Shown: one piece after another, positions 44,426-52,280 of the stretch
Position numbering within the stretch: the first letter of the stretch is position 1
Layout: every line of letters begins with the position of its first letter
Source of the DNA: Bacteroidales bacterium
Lineage (GTDB): Bacteria; Bacteroidota; Bacteroidia; Bacteroidales; UBA932
NCBI GenBank assembly: GCA_017501525.1
Contig: JAFVWT010000009.1
Location: 1 to 52,375 of the forward strand
DNA length: 52,375 bases
Reading direction: 5' to 3'
The notes under the pieces: generated by a model
What the model was told of the DNA's origin: nothing
The model's input: the letters and a program-made list of their open reading frames with translations, nothing else
Databases searched by the model: none
Translations under genes and position numbers: made by a program

Positions 44426-46795
44426 ATGATAGATTTGACGGGACTGAATAATGTTCAAACTCAGGCAGTTAAATGCCAAAATGGCCCCTGCCTGATAATC
44501 GCGGGGGCAGGCTCAGGTAAAACACGTGTACTGACCTACAAAATAGCATATCTGTTGGAACAGGGGGCGCAACCATCTGAGGTTATGGCGCTTACCTTTA
44601 CCAATAAGGCATCCAAGGAGATGAAAAGCCGTATTGCGGGCCTCGTGGGAGGCAAGATGGCATCCCAATTATGGAGCGGTACATTTCACTCCATCTTTGC
44701 AAAAATTTTGAGAAAATATTCATCATTGCTTGGTTTTCCATCTACATTCACTATTTACGATACTTCAGATGCAAAGAATGCGATTAAACTTTGTATAAAG
44801 GAATTGCAGTTGGATGAAAAAACATATAAGCCCAATCTTGTCTTATCCCGTATATCTGCAGCAAAGAACCATTTGGTGACAGCTGAAGCATATATGAATA
44901 ATCAGGCAGCAATCCAGAAGGATATGGTTGCAGGCAAAGGCAAGATATGTGAAGTGTATCGGAAATATTCCCTGAAATGTAAAGCTGACGGAGTTATGGA
45001 CTTCGATGACATACTCCTGTATATGAATATTCTTCTCAGGGATTTTCCCGAAGTCCTTGCTGAGTTGCAATCAAAGATTTCCCATATCCTGGTAGATGAG
45101 TATCAAGATACTAATACTGCCCAATATATGATAGTCAAGAAGATTGCCCAAAAGTGCAGAAACATAACCGTTGTAGGGGATGACTCTCAGAGCATTTATG
45201 CATTTCGTGGAGCAAAAATTCAGAATATCCTGAATTTCAAGAAGGACTATCCCGATGCCAAGGAATATCGTCTGGAACAGAATTATCGTTCTACCCAGAC
45301 TATTGTCAATGCAGCTAATTCGGTTATTGCCCACAATTCCAACAGACTTAAGAAAGAGTGCTTCTCAGAAGGGGAGAAAGGGGAAAAAATCGAACTCATA
45401 AGGTCGTTCAGCGATGTGGATGAGGCATCATCAGTGGTCTCTTCTATTACTCGGAGACTCTACGAGACCAAATGTTCATACGATTCATTCACAGTCCTTT
45501 ATCGGACAAACTCCCAATCCAGGGTTATTGAAGAGGCTCTAAGGAGAAGAAATATACCATATAAGATTTTTGCAGGACATTCATTCTATGAGAGGAAGGA
45601 GATAAAAGATGTTCTGGCATATATGAGATTGGTAATCAATCATAATGATAATGATGCTTTTAGGAGGATTGTAAATTTTCCTGCCCGTGGGATTGGTGCT
45701 ACTTCTATGGAATACCTTTCAAGAGCAGCCTCTGAGAATGGAATCTCCCTTTGGGATGCAGTCTCATTTGAGGATTTGGCCCGTTACGGCTTAAAAGGGG
45801 CAGCATTGCAGAAATTTTCGGCATTCAAAGATTTGATAGGAAAGTTTAGCGAATCATTACTTGTCGATGATGCGTATCAATTGGCGCAGAAGATTGTGGA
45901 TGAGTCGGGGATAAGGGCAATGATGAAGATGGACCAGAGTGTGGAAGGGATTTCAAGGTCTGAAAATATCAATGAACTTCTCAATGGGGTCAAGGAGTTT
46001 GTTGAGACCGAAATAGAAATATCGGAAGAATTGGGTGATACAGACAAATTTGTCTCACTTTCTGACTTTATGGAGAATGTGGCCTTGCTGACTGATGAAG
46101 ATAGTGATAGAGATGAGGATGACAACAATAAAGTGAAACTGATGACAGTCCATGCCTCGAAGGGGCTGGAATTTCCTTATGTCTATATAATAGGTATGGA
46201 GGAGAATCTCTTCCCCTCTTCAATGTCGATGATGGAGGCAGAAGGGGTAGAAGAGGAGAGAAGATTGTTCTATGTGGCGCTTACTCGGGCAGAAAAAGCT
46301 GTTTCTGTATCGTATGCTTTATCCAGATTTCATAATGGTGAGACCAGAAACAACTCTCCAAGCCGTTTTCTCAAGGAGATCGATCCTCAATATTTGAATG
46401 GAATGTTGCCTTCAAGAAATGAAACAGGGATCGGCTCTTCAGTTAGTTCAGTTAGTGGTAATTCTTTTGGAAGAGGAACTGCCTCTACCCGTTTCAATAC
46501 GGGTTCATATTCCTCGTATTCCCAAACCAGCTCTTCGGGGAGATCTGCAGATAAACTTCCCGATATGTCGAAACTTCTTAAGATTAACAGTGCTCAGGTG
46601 AGAAACAGTGTTGAATCCACCTCTTCTGAAGAGTTTAATGTTGGAGACTTGGTAGTACATGATAGATTCGGAAATGGGGAGGTCCTTTCGATAATTAAGG
46701 AGGTCACAGGAACCAAAGCTGTGGTTAAATTTGTGGTCGGAGGAGAGAAAACATTGCTCTTAAAATATGCAAAACTTCAAAAATTGAAGAAATGA
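44426..46795 (+). CDS. UvrD/PcrA-type 3'-5' DNA helicase
   Basis: A 789-residue superfamily 1A helicase that unwinds DNA in nucleotide-excision and mismatch repair and strips RecA or stalled polymerase. Walker A is GAGSGKT (residues 27-33). Motif II is LVDEYQDTN, motif III VVGDDSQSIYAFRGA, motif IV NYRST and motifs V-VI VHASKGLEFPYVYIIGMEE and RRLFYVALTRAE. After a low-complexity Ser/Gly/Thr-rich linker (about 662-713), the last 60 residues, FNVGDLVVHDRFGNGEVLS and onward, are the PcrA/UvrD Tudor-like domain that touches RNA polymerase. That tail favours PcrA/UvrD over Rep. Confidence 0.94.
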   Translation: MIDLTGLNNVQTQAVKCQNGPCLIIAGAGSGKTRVLTYKIAYLLEQGAQPSEVMALTFTNKASKEMKSRIAGLVGGKMASQLWSGTFHSIFAKILRKYSSLLGFPSTFTIYDTSDAKNAIKLCIKELQLDEKTYKPNLVLSRISAAKNHLVTAEAYMNNQAAIQKDMVAGKGKICEVYRKYSLKCKADGVMDFDDILLYMNILLRDFPEVLAELQSKISHILVDEYQDTNTAQYMIVKKIAQKCRNITVVGDDSQSIYAFRGAKIQNILNFKKDYPDAKEYRLEQNYRSTQTIVNAANSVIAHNSNRLKKECFSEGEKGEKIELIRSFSDVDEASSVVSSITRRLYETKCSYDSFTVLYRTNSQSRVIEEALRRRNIPYKIFAGHSFYERKEIKDVLAYMRLVINHNDNDAFRRIVNFPARGIGATSMEYLSRAASENGISLWDAVSFEDLARYGLKGAALQKFSAFKDLIGKFSESLLVDDAYQLAQKIVDESGIRAMMKMDQSVEGISRSENINELLNGVKEFVETEIEISEELGDTDKFVSLSDFMENVALLTDEDSDRDEDDNNKVKLMTVHASKGLEFPYVYIIGMEENLFPSSMSMMEAEGVEEERRLFYVALTRAEKAVSVSYALSRFHNGETRNNSPSRFLKEIDPQYLNGMLPSRNETGIGSSVSSVSGNSFGRGTASTRFNTGSYSSYSQTSSSGRSADKLPDMSKLLKINSAQVRNSVESTSSEEFNVGDLVVHDRFGNGEVLSIIKEVTGTKAVVKFVVGGEKTLLLKYAKLQKLKK

Positions 46796-46828
46796 GCAAA
46801 AAAAATTTGGAGTTTTGTAAATAATGTG

Positions 46829-46836
46829 TAACTTTG
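46829..46836 (+). promoter_or_regulatory. putative -7 promoter element of a non-coding transcript
   Basis: TAACTTTG matches TAnnTTTG, 33 bases after the helicase stop, and the next gene is over 600 bases downstream. It directly precedes the structured segment at 46842-47030. Confidence 0.45.
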
Positions 46837-46841
46837 CGTCA

Positions 46842-47030
46842 AGTTTTTCATAGTTTAAGTTTAGGTTAAGTAGCAAGGCGGCTTGGGGTTCTCTCAAGTC
46901 GCTTTGTGACTTTATAGGGCTGGGGTTGCAATTAGATATGTCAAGCCAAATTTCAAGAAAAGTCTCACCGGCGACATCCCTATCGTAGTAGTTTCTCTAA
47001 TTCTCAGGAATCATTTGATTTCTTCCTGTA
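46842..47030 (+). ncRNA. candidate structured non-coding RNA
   Basis: The stretch has no ORF but folds well. Hairpin 1 (46873-46907): a 13-base-pair stem, GCAAGGCGGCTTG with CAAGTCGCTTTGT, loop of 9. Hairpin 2 (46914-46983): ATAGGG pairs with CCCTAT, and after an internal loop GTTGC pairs with GCGAC, enclosing about 40 bases. Hairpin 3 (47005-47028): CAGGAA with TTCCTG. An alternative pairing is possible between GGCTTG (46880-46885) and CAAGCC (46942-46947). A promoter-like element precedes it. No T-run marks an end. It does not show the landmarks of tmRNA, RNase P RNA or SRP RNA. A divergent 6S RNA is possible. Identity unknown. Confidence 0.4.
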
Positions 47031-47218
47031 AATTCTTACCCTTCAAGTATCAATAATCTAGGTTGCAGAATGGAACAGAGATAATGTTGTTAAGAAAGAT
47101 TATAACCGGTGCTTCATAACAGAAAAGTGAGATATTACAATTTTAAGGACTAATAAGTTTTTAATTAGTAAATAAAACATATATGTTATATGAGTTTGAT
47201 TCTCCTATAAGCACTATG

Positions 47219-47270
47219 TAGGGATGTTTTATATAAGACTTTCCTCCGATTTTTGGAATATCTCTTTAAT
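47219..47270 (+). repeat. dispersed palindromic repeat, diverged short form
   Basis: TAGGGATGTTTTATATAAG, then ACTTTCCTCCGATTTTTGG, follow the same order as the short copy at 23085-23136 (GTTCTATAAAAGACTTTGC, then GATTTATGG). Both are about 52 bases. Confidence 0.55.
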
Positions 47271-47366
47271 CGTTTAAAGTTAAGCATTGAAATTTTAGCA
47301 TATTTTTTGATTTGAACAGATATCTGCTAAAAATTTTTACAAACTAAATCGGAGTCCCTCTAACAA

Positions 47367-47374
47367 TATCTTTG
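47367..47374 (+). promoter_or_regulatory. putative -7 promoter element of the DUF4493-type lipoprotein gene
   Basis: TATCTTTG matches TAnnTTTG, with a leader of about 80 bases before the ATG at 47461. Confidence 0.5.
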
Positions 47375-47460
47375 AGGGTAGTTATGCATCAGGAGAATCC
47401 GATTTTTGCCAATTTATACCATTCTGTCAATTTTCGGGTCTCCCACTAAAATCAATAGAT

Positions 47461-48516
47461 ATGAAAAAGGTTATTATGTGGGTGTTATTGCTCCCCTTAA
47501 TTGCAATTGTCGGAATCGGCTGTCAGCGAGGCGAAGGTGGAAATGGTTATCTTTCATTTACTCTTTCCGAGGATTATGATTATCCCAATCTGAGTCGGTT
47601 GGAGGTAGCAGATACAAATGATTTTATTTTGTCCATTTACGATCTTGACGGGGCTAAGGTATATTATGGTAAATATGGAGACAGACCTGATATTATCGAA
47701 GTTCCTGCAGGTATGTACACTGTTTCAATAAAGTCCCAGGAGTTTGAAAAGCCCTCTTTTGATACTCCTGTATATGGGTGTGAAATATCTGTCCTTGTCA
47801 ACAGTGGTGAGAGTATCGGAGTAAGACTCGTTTGTTTTCAGGTGAATGGAGCTTTGAGAATCAAATTCGACAACTCTTTTAAAGAGGCATTCTATGGATA
47901 TGAAATGACGTTGGAACATGATTCGGGTATTTTGTCATATCCTTTCAATGAGAGCAGATGGGCATATTTTAGTCAAGGTATGGTGAAAATGTTTGCTACA
48001 AAACAAGGAAACAAGGTGCTTGTGATGAATCGCCAAATCTCTATGTCTGAAATGGTATCCTTAACATTGTATGCCTCAAAGCCTCATAGTGATGGGTTCA
48101 GTGTTATCATTGATACCACCAGAGTGTGGGTAGCCGAAGAGTATCTATATGGAAGTGGAAATGACGGATCATCTGTAGCTTCAGCACTCCGTCAGGACGA
48201 ACTGGGTGCTTATATGGGGGCTAAAGATGTGTGGGTTGAAGGTTATATTGTAGGGGCAGATGTCACTAATTCATCTGTCAATTTTACTCCTCCGTTTGAA
48301 AAGTCATCCAATCTGGCAATATCTTCTTTTTCAGCGGCTTCCTCAAGGGAACAATGTTCCGCTGTGGAGCTTGTCACTACCGGAGGCATCAGGGCGGAAC
48401 TGAATCTTGTTGATCATCCGGAACATTTGGGTAAGAAGATTATACTCAAAGGGAATATTGAAAACTATTTTGGCTCTCCGGGGGTAAAAGGGGTGAAAGA
48501 GTATTACATTGAGTGA
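47461..48516 (+). CDS. lipoprotein with DUF4493-like and DUF6359-like domains
   Basis: A 351-residue lipoprotein with the lipobox GIGC, Cys21. The N-terminal part (about 30-200) has DTNDFILSIYDLDGAKVYYGKYGDRPDIIEVPAGMYTV split over two strands, resembling DUF4493, a beta domain of Bacteroidales lipoproteins. The C-terminal part (about 225-350), VWVEGYIVGADVT and onward to LNLVDHPEHLGKKIILKGNI and YFGSPGVKG, resembles DUF6359, an OB-like domain seen with secreted nucleases and adhesins. The function of either domain is unknown. It stands alone, upstream of the GH92 gene, with repeats between. Confidence 0.75.
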   Translation: MKKVIMWVLLLPLIAIVGIGCQRGEGGNGYLSFTLSEDYDYPNLSRLEVADTNDFILSIYDLDGAKVYYGKYGDRPDIIEVPAGMYTVSIKSQEFEKPSFDTPVYGCEISVLVNSGESIGVRLVCFQVNGALRIKFDNSFKEAFYGYEMTLEHDSGILSYPFNESRWAYFSQGMVKMFATKQGNKVLVMNRQISMSEMVSLTLYASKPHSDGFSVIIDTTRVWVAEEYLYGSGNDGSSVASALRQDELGAYMGAKDVWVEGYIVGADVTNSSVNFTPPFEKSSNLAISSFSAASSREQCSAVELVTTGGIRAELNLVDHPEHLGKKIILKGNIENYFGSPGVKGVKEYYIE

Positions 48517-48532
48517 AAGTAAGTTGTTGAAT

Positions 48533-48621
48533 TTTAAGGGTTGTTCTATAAATTCCACATTTTTTTTAAAGATAGGATTCCATAAATCAGAGCAAAGTCT
48601 TTTATAGAATTTTCCTTTAAA
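48533..48621. repeat. dispersed palindromic repeat, full-length copy
   Basis: An element of about 89 bases with ends TTAAGGGTTGTTCTATAAA and, on the opposite strand, TTTAAAGGAAAATTCTATAA. It aligns over its whole length with 35756-35836. Its right half, read on the minus strand, matches 23085-23136 (TTCTATAAAAGACTTTGC, then GATTTATGGAA). Confidence 0.8.
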
Positions 48622-48658
48622 TATAACATAGCAACTTATAGTTCATAGATATTATTAT

Positions 48659-48685
48659 AAAGTTTTTATAGAACTTCCCCTTGAT
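48659..48685. repeat. half-copy of the dispersed palindromic repeat
   Basis: AAAGTTTTTATAGAACTTCC followed by CCTTGAT matches the right end of the family. No left end is visible, so this is a fragment, 37 bases from the complete copy. Confidence 0.5.
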
Positions 48686-48768
48686 TAGGAACCCCATCCA
48701 ATTAGTAGCTAGGCAGATGTTTGTGAAAGATGCATGGATTTGTCCGTATGAATTTTGGGATATTATTA

Positions 48769-48776
48769 TATCTTTG
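48769..48776 (+). promoter_or_regulatory. putative -7 promoter element of the GH92 gene
   Basis: TATCTTTG matches TAnnTTTG, 32 bases before the ATG at 48809. No clear -33 element stands at the usual spacing. Confidence 0.5.
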
Positions 48777-48808
48777 CAAATTCTTATTTATGATAAATTT
48801 ATGCAGAT

Positions 48809-51784
48809 ATGAGAAAATACATGTTCTTCATCCTATTGGCTTTGACCTCAGTACTTTTTACCTCATGCGCAAATGCGGAGAGAAGATTGGTCGATTATGT
48901 AAATCCTTTTGTCGGTACAGATGCTCATGGACATACATTTCCGGGTGCTACTGCCCCTTTCGGTATGGTGCAGCTGAGTCCTGATACCCGTATAGATACT
49001 TGGGACGGTTGTTCTGGTTATCACTATTCGGATAGTGTGATTCTTGGATTTTCGCACACTCATTTGAGTGGAACAGGTTGTCTCGACTATGGAGATGTTC
49101 TGATGATGCCTGTTACCGAATACGATGCTGACACATTGAACAGAGAACTTTATATGTCGGAGTTTTCTCATTCCAAGGAGAAAGCTACAGCTGGCTATTA
49201 TGAAGTATATCTCGATAGATGGAGTACACTTGTAAGATTGACAGCAGGCGATAGAGTGGGTATGCATGTCTATGACTACAAGTCACTTAAAGGACGTAAC
49301 CCTATGATTGTAATAGACTTGGAACATAGAGACTTACTTCTGGATTCCGAAATAGGTTTCGATTCGGCCACAAATTCTGTCTTCGGTTTTAGACGTTCAA
49401 AGTCGTGGAATGAAGATCAGATGTTATATTTCTATATCACTTTCTCAGAGACTGTTAAAGATTATAAGCCTTTTGGTGACAACGGAGCATTAATTGCTTT
49501 CAGTGATGATATTTCACAAGTGATTTCTAAGGTAGGGATATCTTCGGTTTCTGTCGAAAATGCAAAAGCCAATTTATTGAACGAGATTGCCGAAGGTAAT
49601 TTTGATTTCAATGCCCTTTTGGATTCGACCCAGCAGAAATGGGAGAATTTCTTATCAAAAATTGATGTCAGAGGCAATGGTCGTGAACCTGTTGAAAAAC
49701 TGAGAACCTTCTATACAGCCCTTTATCATACTGCAATCGCTCCTAATATTTATTCTGATGTCGATGGCCGATACAGAGGTATGGATAAGAAGATTCACAC
49801 TTCTGATGGATACGAAAGATATACGGTTTTCTCATTGTGGGACACTTTCAGAACTTTGCATCCCCTATTTACCATTATTGAGAGGGAACGTACTTCTGAT
49901 TTTATCAAGTCGTTTATGTCAATATATGACGAGGGGGGCAAACTCCCTATTTGGGAACTTGCAGGTTATGAAACCAATTGTATGATTGGTTATAACTCTA
50001 TGCCTGTGATTGCAGATGCTCTTGTAAAAGGTATTGATGATTATGATGTGGCAGAGATTCTTGGACAGATGATAGCTTCAGCCAATAAGGATGAATTTGG
50101 TATCAGATATTATCGTCAGAGATTTGTGGTTCCTGCTGAGAAGGAGCATGAATCAGTATCAAAAACCCTTGAGTATGCTTACGATGACTGGTGTATTGCA
50201 GTAGTGGCTGACTATCTTTACAAAAAGACCGGTGAGGAAAAATATGCACGCATATATGATGAGTATATGAAATATTCGGCAAGCTATGTAAATGTTTTTG
50301 ATCCTCAAACCGGATGTATGAGACCTATGGTCAGTGGTGCATGGCTCAAACCTTTTGATCCTCGTGAGGTCAATAATCACTACACTGAAGCTAACTCATG
50401 GCAATATAGTTTCTTTGCACCTCACGATGTCAGTGGACATATTGAATTGCTTGGTGGAGATGACCTATATTGTGATAAGATAGATTCTCTTTTTGCAGCA
50501 TCTTCAAAGACAAAGGGTAGGACTCAGGTAGATATTACAGGTCTGATAGGTCAGTATGCCCATGGAAATGAGCCAAGTCACCATATTGCATACCTATATA
50601 CCTATGCAGGAAGACCCTGGAGAACATACGAAATGGTAAGGGAAATCCTCGAAACACAATACTCGGACAAACCGGATGGCTTGTGTGGTAATGATGACTG
50701 TGGTCAGATGTCGGCATGGTATGTTCTAAGTTCTATTGGAATTTATCCTGTTACTCCCGGAAGTGAAGATTTTGTATTGACTTCACCTCTTTTTAAAGAT
50801 GTAGTAATCAATTTGGAAAATGGCAAACAATTCCATATTAAATCCAAAGGAGGAAAATATATTTCATCTGTTACTCTGAATGGAAAAGAGTATTACAATG
50901 GGTATATCACTTTTGACGATATTATTTCAGGTGGAGAACTCAATATTACTTTGTCAAACAGACCTACAGGCTATGCAGTAGATTTGAAAAACCGTCCCAA
51001 ATCTTCGGGATACCAGGATTTTATAAGAAACCCTTGGTTCGAGATGGAAAGTGATATTTTTGATGATTCAATTCAACTTTCTATTGCAGGAGCTCCCGAA
51101 GGTGCAAAAATCATGTACAAAGTGGAGAAATTGCGTCAGGGTGAGACTTTGGAGAGAATGAGTGATAGGAGATTGGCAGAATTGGAGTCCAAGGGCCAAT
51201 ATGTTGAGTTCGAATCACCTTTTACCCTTACTCAAAGTACATTGGTAAGTGCCTATACATTAGCAGAAGATGGAAGAAGAAGCCCGGTGGTGCGTACAGC
51301 GGTTTATAAACTCAAGGATGATATGGATATAACTACAGAATGTGTCTATAATCCGCAGTATAATGCTCGTGGTGCAAGAGGTCTGATAGATGGTTTGCGT
51401 GGTTCTGTCAATTGGAAGACGGGAGGTTGGCAAGGGTATCAGAATACTGACTTTATTGCAGTATTGGATTTGCGTGGTCAGAGAACTCTTTCCACTTTCG
51501 GTTCCGGATATTGTCAGGATGCCCGTTCTTGGATTTGGATGCCTACCGAGGTTGAGTATTATGTTTCTCAAGACGGCAAAGACTACCAATTCGTGGGAAA
51601 AGTTAAAAATAGTGTAGATCCTAAGGACTATACTATCCAAGTGGATGATTTTGTACTGAATGTTTCACCTGTAAAAGCAAAATTTGTAAAGGTTGTAGCT
51701 AAGAACTTCGGTACTATTCCTGATTGGCATTTGGGTGCAGGTGGAAAAGCTTTTATATTTATAGATGAAATTTGGGTAGAATAA
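48809..51784 (+). CDS. GH92 alpha-mannosidase-like lipoprotein with F5/8C-like C-terminal domain
   Basis: A 991-residue glycoside hydrolase of family 92, calcium-dependent exo-alpha-mannosidases that trim N-glycans and yeast mannan. The lipobox is LFTSC with Cys20. VDYVNPFVGTDAHGHTFPGA, SGYHYSDSVILGFSHTHLSG and GNDDCGQMSAWYVLSSIGIY (about residue 627) are family landmarks, the last holding catalytic-site acids. After residue 740 comes a small beta region (FESPFTLTQSTLVSAYTLAEDG), then an F5/8 type C-like (discoidin) domain from about 844 that may bind sugar. No susC/susD pair lies beside it, so it is outside a classical polysaccharide locus. Linkage specificity cannot be read from sequence. 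Confidence 0.95.
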   Translation: MRKYMFFILLALTSVLFTSCANAERRLVDYVNPFVGTDAHGHTFPGATAPFGMVQLSPDTRIDTWDGCSGYHYSDSVILGFSHTHLSGTGCLDYGDVLMMPVTEYDADTLNRELYMSEFSHSKEKATAGYYEVYLDRWSTLVRLTAGDRVGMHVYDYKSLKGRNPMIVIDLEHRDLLLDSEIGFDSATNSVFGFRRSKSWNEDQMLYFYITFSETVKDYKPFGDNGALIAFSDDISQVISKVGISSVSVENAKANLLNEIAEGNFDFNALLDSTQQKWENFLSKIDVRGNGREPVEKLRTFYTALYHTAIAPNIYSDVDGRYRGMDKKIHTSDGYERYTVFSLWDTFRTLHPLFTIIERERTSDFIKSFMSIYDEGGKLPIWELAGYETNCMIGYNSMPVIADALVKGIDDYDVAEILGQMIASANKDEFGIRYYRQRFVVPAEKEHESVSKTLEYAYDDWCIAVVADYLYKKTGEEKYARIYDEYMKYSASYVNVFDPQTGCMRPMVSGAWLKPFDPREVNNHYTEANSWQYSFFAPHDVSGHIELLGGDDLYCDKIDSLFAASSKTKGRTQVDITGLIGQYAHGNEPSHHIAYLYTYAGRPWRTYEMVREILETQYSDKPDGLCGNDDCGQMSAWYVLSSIGIYPVTPGSEDFVLTSPLFKDVVINLENGKQFHIKSKGGKYISSVTLNGKEYYNGYITFDDIISGGELNITLSNRPTGYAVDLKNRPKSSGYQDFIRNPWFEMESDIFDDSIQLSIAGAPEGAKIMYKVEKLRQGETLERMSDRRLAELESKGQYVEFESPFTLTQSTLVSAYTLAEDGRRSPVVRTAVYKLKDDMDITTECVYNPQYNARGARGLIDGLRGSVNWKTGGWQGYQNTDFIAVLDLRGQRTLSTFGSGYCQDARSWIWMPTEVEYYVSQDGKDYQFVGKVKNSVDPKDYTIQVDDFVLNVSPVKAKFVKVVAKNFGTIPDWHLGAGGKAFIFIDEIWVE

Positions 51785-51816
51785 TTTTGTAAATTGTTTT
51801 AAAAGCTATACATTTG
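51785..51816 (+). promoter_or_regulatory. promoter of tRNA-Lys
   Basis: A -33-like TTTTG (51785-51789) and a -7 TACATTTG (51809-51816) are separated by 19 bases, the best full promoter match in the window. It begins at the GH92 stop codon. Confidence 0.7.
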
Positions 51817-51833
51817 CAATCCCAAAGCGGAAA

Positions 51834-51906
51834 GCTTCCTTAGCTCAGTTGGTAGAGCACGACACTCTTAATGTTGGGGTCCAGGGTTCGAGCCCCTGAG
51901 GGAGCA
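51834..51906 (+). tRNA. tRNA-Lys (anticodon CTT)
   Basis: A complete 73-base cloverleaf. The acceptor stem GCTTCCT pairs with AGGGAGC (one T-G wobble). The D arm is GCTC/GAGC, the anticodon stem CGACA/TGTTG with loop CTCTTAA, giving anticodon CTT for lysine AAG. The T arm is CAGGG/CCCTG around TTCGAGC. The 3' CCA is not encoded, so it must be added after transcription. It has its own promoter upstream and a strong terminator downstream. Confidence 0.97.
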
Positions 51907-51949
51907 CAAAACGAAGAGTCAAGAAATTGGCTCTTCGTTTTGTGTTTTT
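51905..51949 (+). terminator. rho-independent terminator of tRNA-Lys
   Basis: A perfect 14-base-pair stem, CACAAAACGAAGAG with CTCTTCGTTTTGTG, closes a 12-base loop and is followed by five T residues. Its first two bases are the last two of the tRNA. Confidence 0.9.
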
Positions 51950-52015
51950 GCTTGGTGGGGGCAACCTATGGCGGTTGTTTTTTCTTTTTGATTTGTATAT
52001 AAGTAGTCGCTTAAT

Positions 52016-52234
52016 GTCATCCCCGACCCGATCGGGGATCTTTGGGATCTCGGTGATTTATTAATCATAATAATCAAACCTATAGCGTTCCATTTTTCTT
52101 TTGGTGTCTGGTTGGTGCGAGGGAGGTGGTTTTACCTTAGAGGTGGTGGTTGGAATGGAGGGTGGTGGTGTTGGGATTTTCGAAGGGTCGCGGCTTTGCC
52201 GCTTCCTTCTTTTTTACAACCCCCAGACCCCCTT
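52016..52234 (+). repeat. composite intergenic repeat, copy 3, interrupted by an IS element
   Basis: In order: palindrome ATCCCCGA/TCGGGGAT (52019-52039) with loop CCCGA instead of CTTGA; a short GATC-rich run; an AATAATCAAACCTAT segment shared with copy 1; the TGG-rich module (52088-52187); a GCGGC/GCCGC hairpin (52190-52202); and the start of the CCCCCTT palindrome, which ends where the IS3-family element begins. Confidence 0.82.
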
Positions 52235-52242
52235 TGACATGA

Positions 52243-52273
52243 CCCCCGAAAGTTAGACAAAAAACTTTGGGGG
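52243..52273. promoter_or_regulatory. hairpin at the IS end, before the transposase gene
   Basis: CCCCC-G-AAAGTT pairs with AACTTTGGGGG (11 base pairs with one bulged G) around an 8-base loop, ending 7 bases before the ATG. In other IS elements such structures block translation from transcripts that enter from outside; that role is inferred here. Confidence 0.55.
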
Positions 52274-52280
52274 TTTTGTT

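Larger units (their letters stand above)
47031..47460. other. 430-base AT-rich remainder of the gap with one repeat copy and a promoter
   Basis: No gene was found. It holds a copy of the dispersed repeat (47219-47270) and the promoter of the next gene (47367-47374), both listed separately. The rest is AT-rich, with no clear hairpins or conserved motifs. Confidence 0.5.

Noticed and set aside
46842-47030. tmRNA, RNase P RNA or SRP RNA in the gap after the UvrD-like gene
   Set aside because: No tag-peptide frame or tRNA-like ends, no RNase P core motif, and no GGAAGGAAGC-like SRP apical loop were found.
48809-51784. A polysaccharide utilisation locus around the GH92 gene
   Set aside because: No susC/susD-like pair, sensor or further glycoside hydrolase is adjacent within the window.
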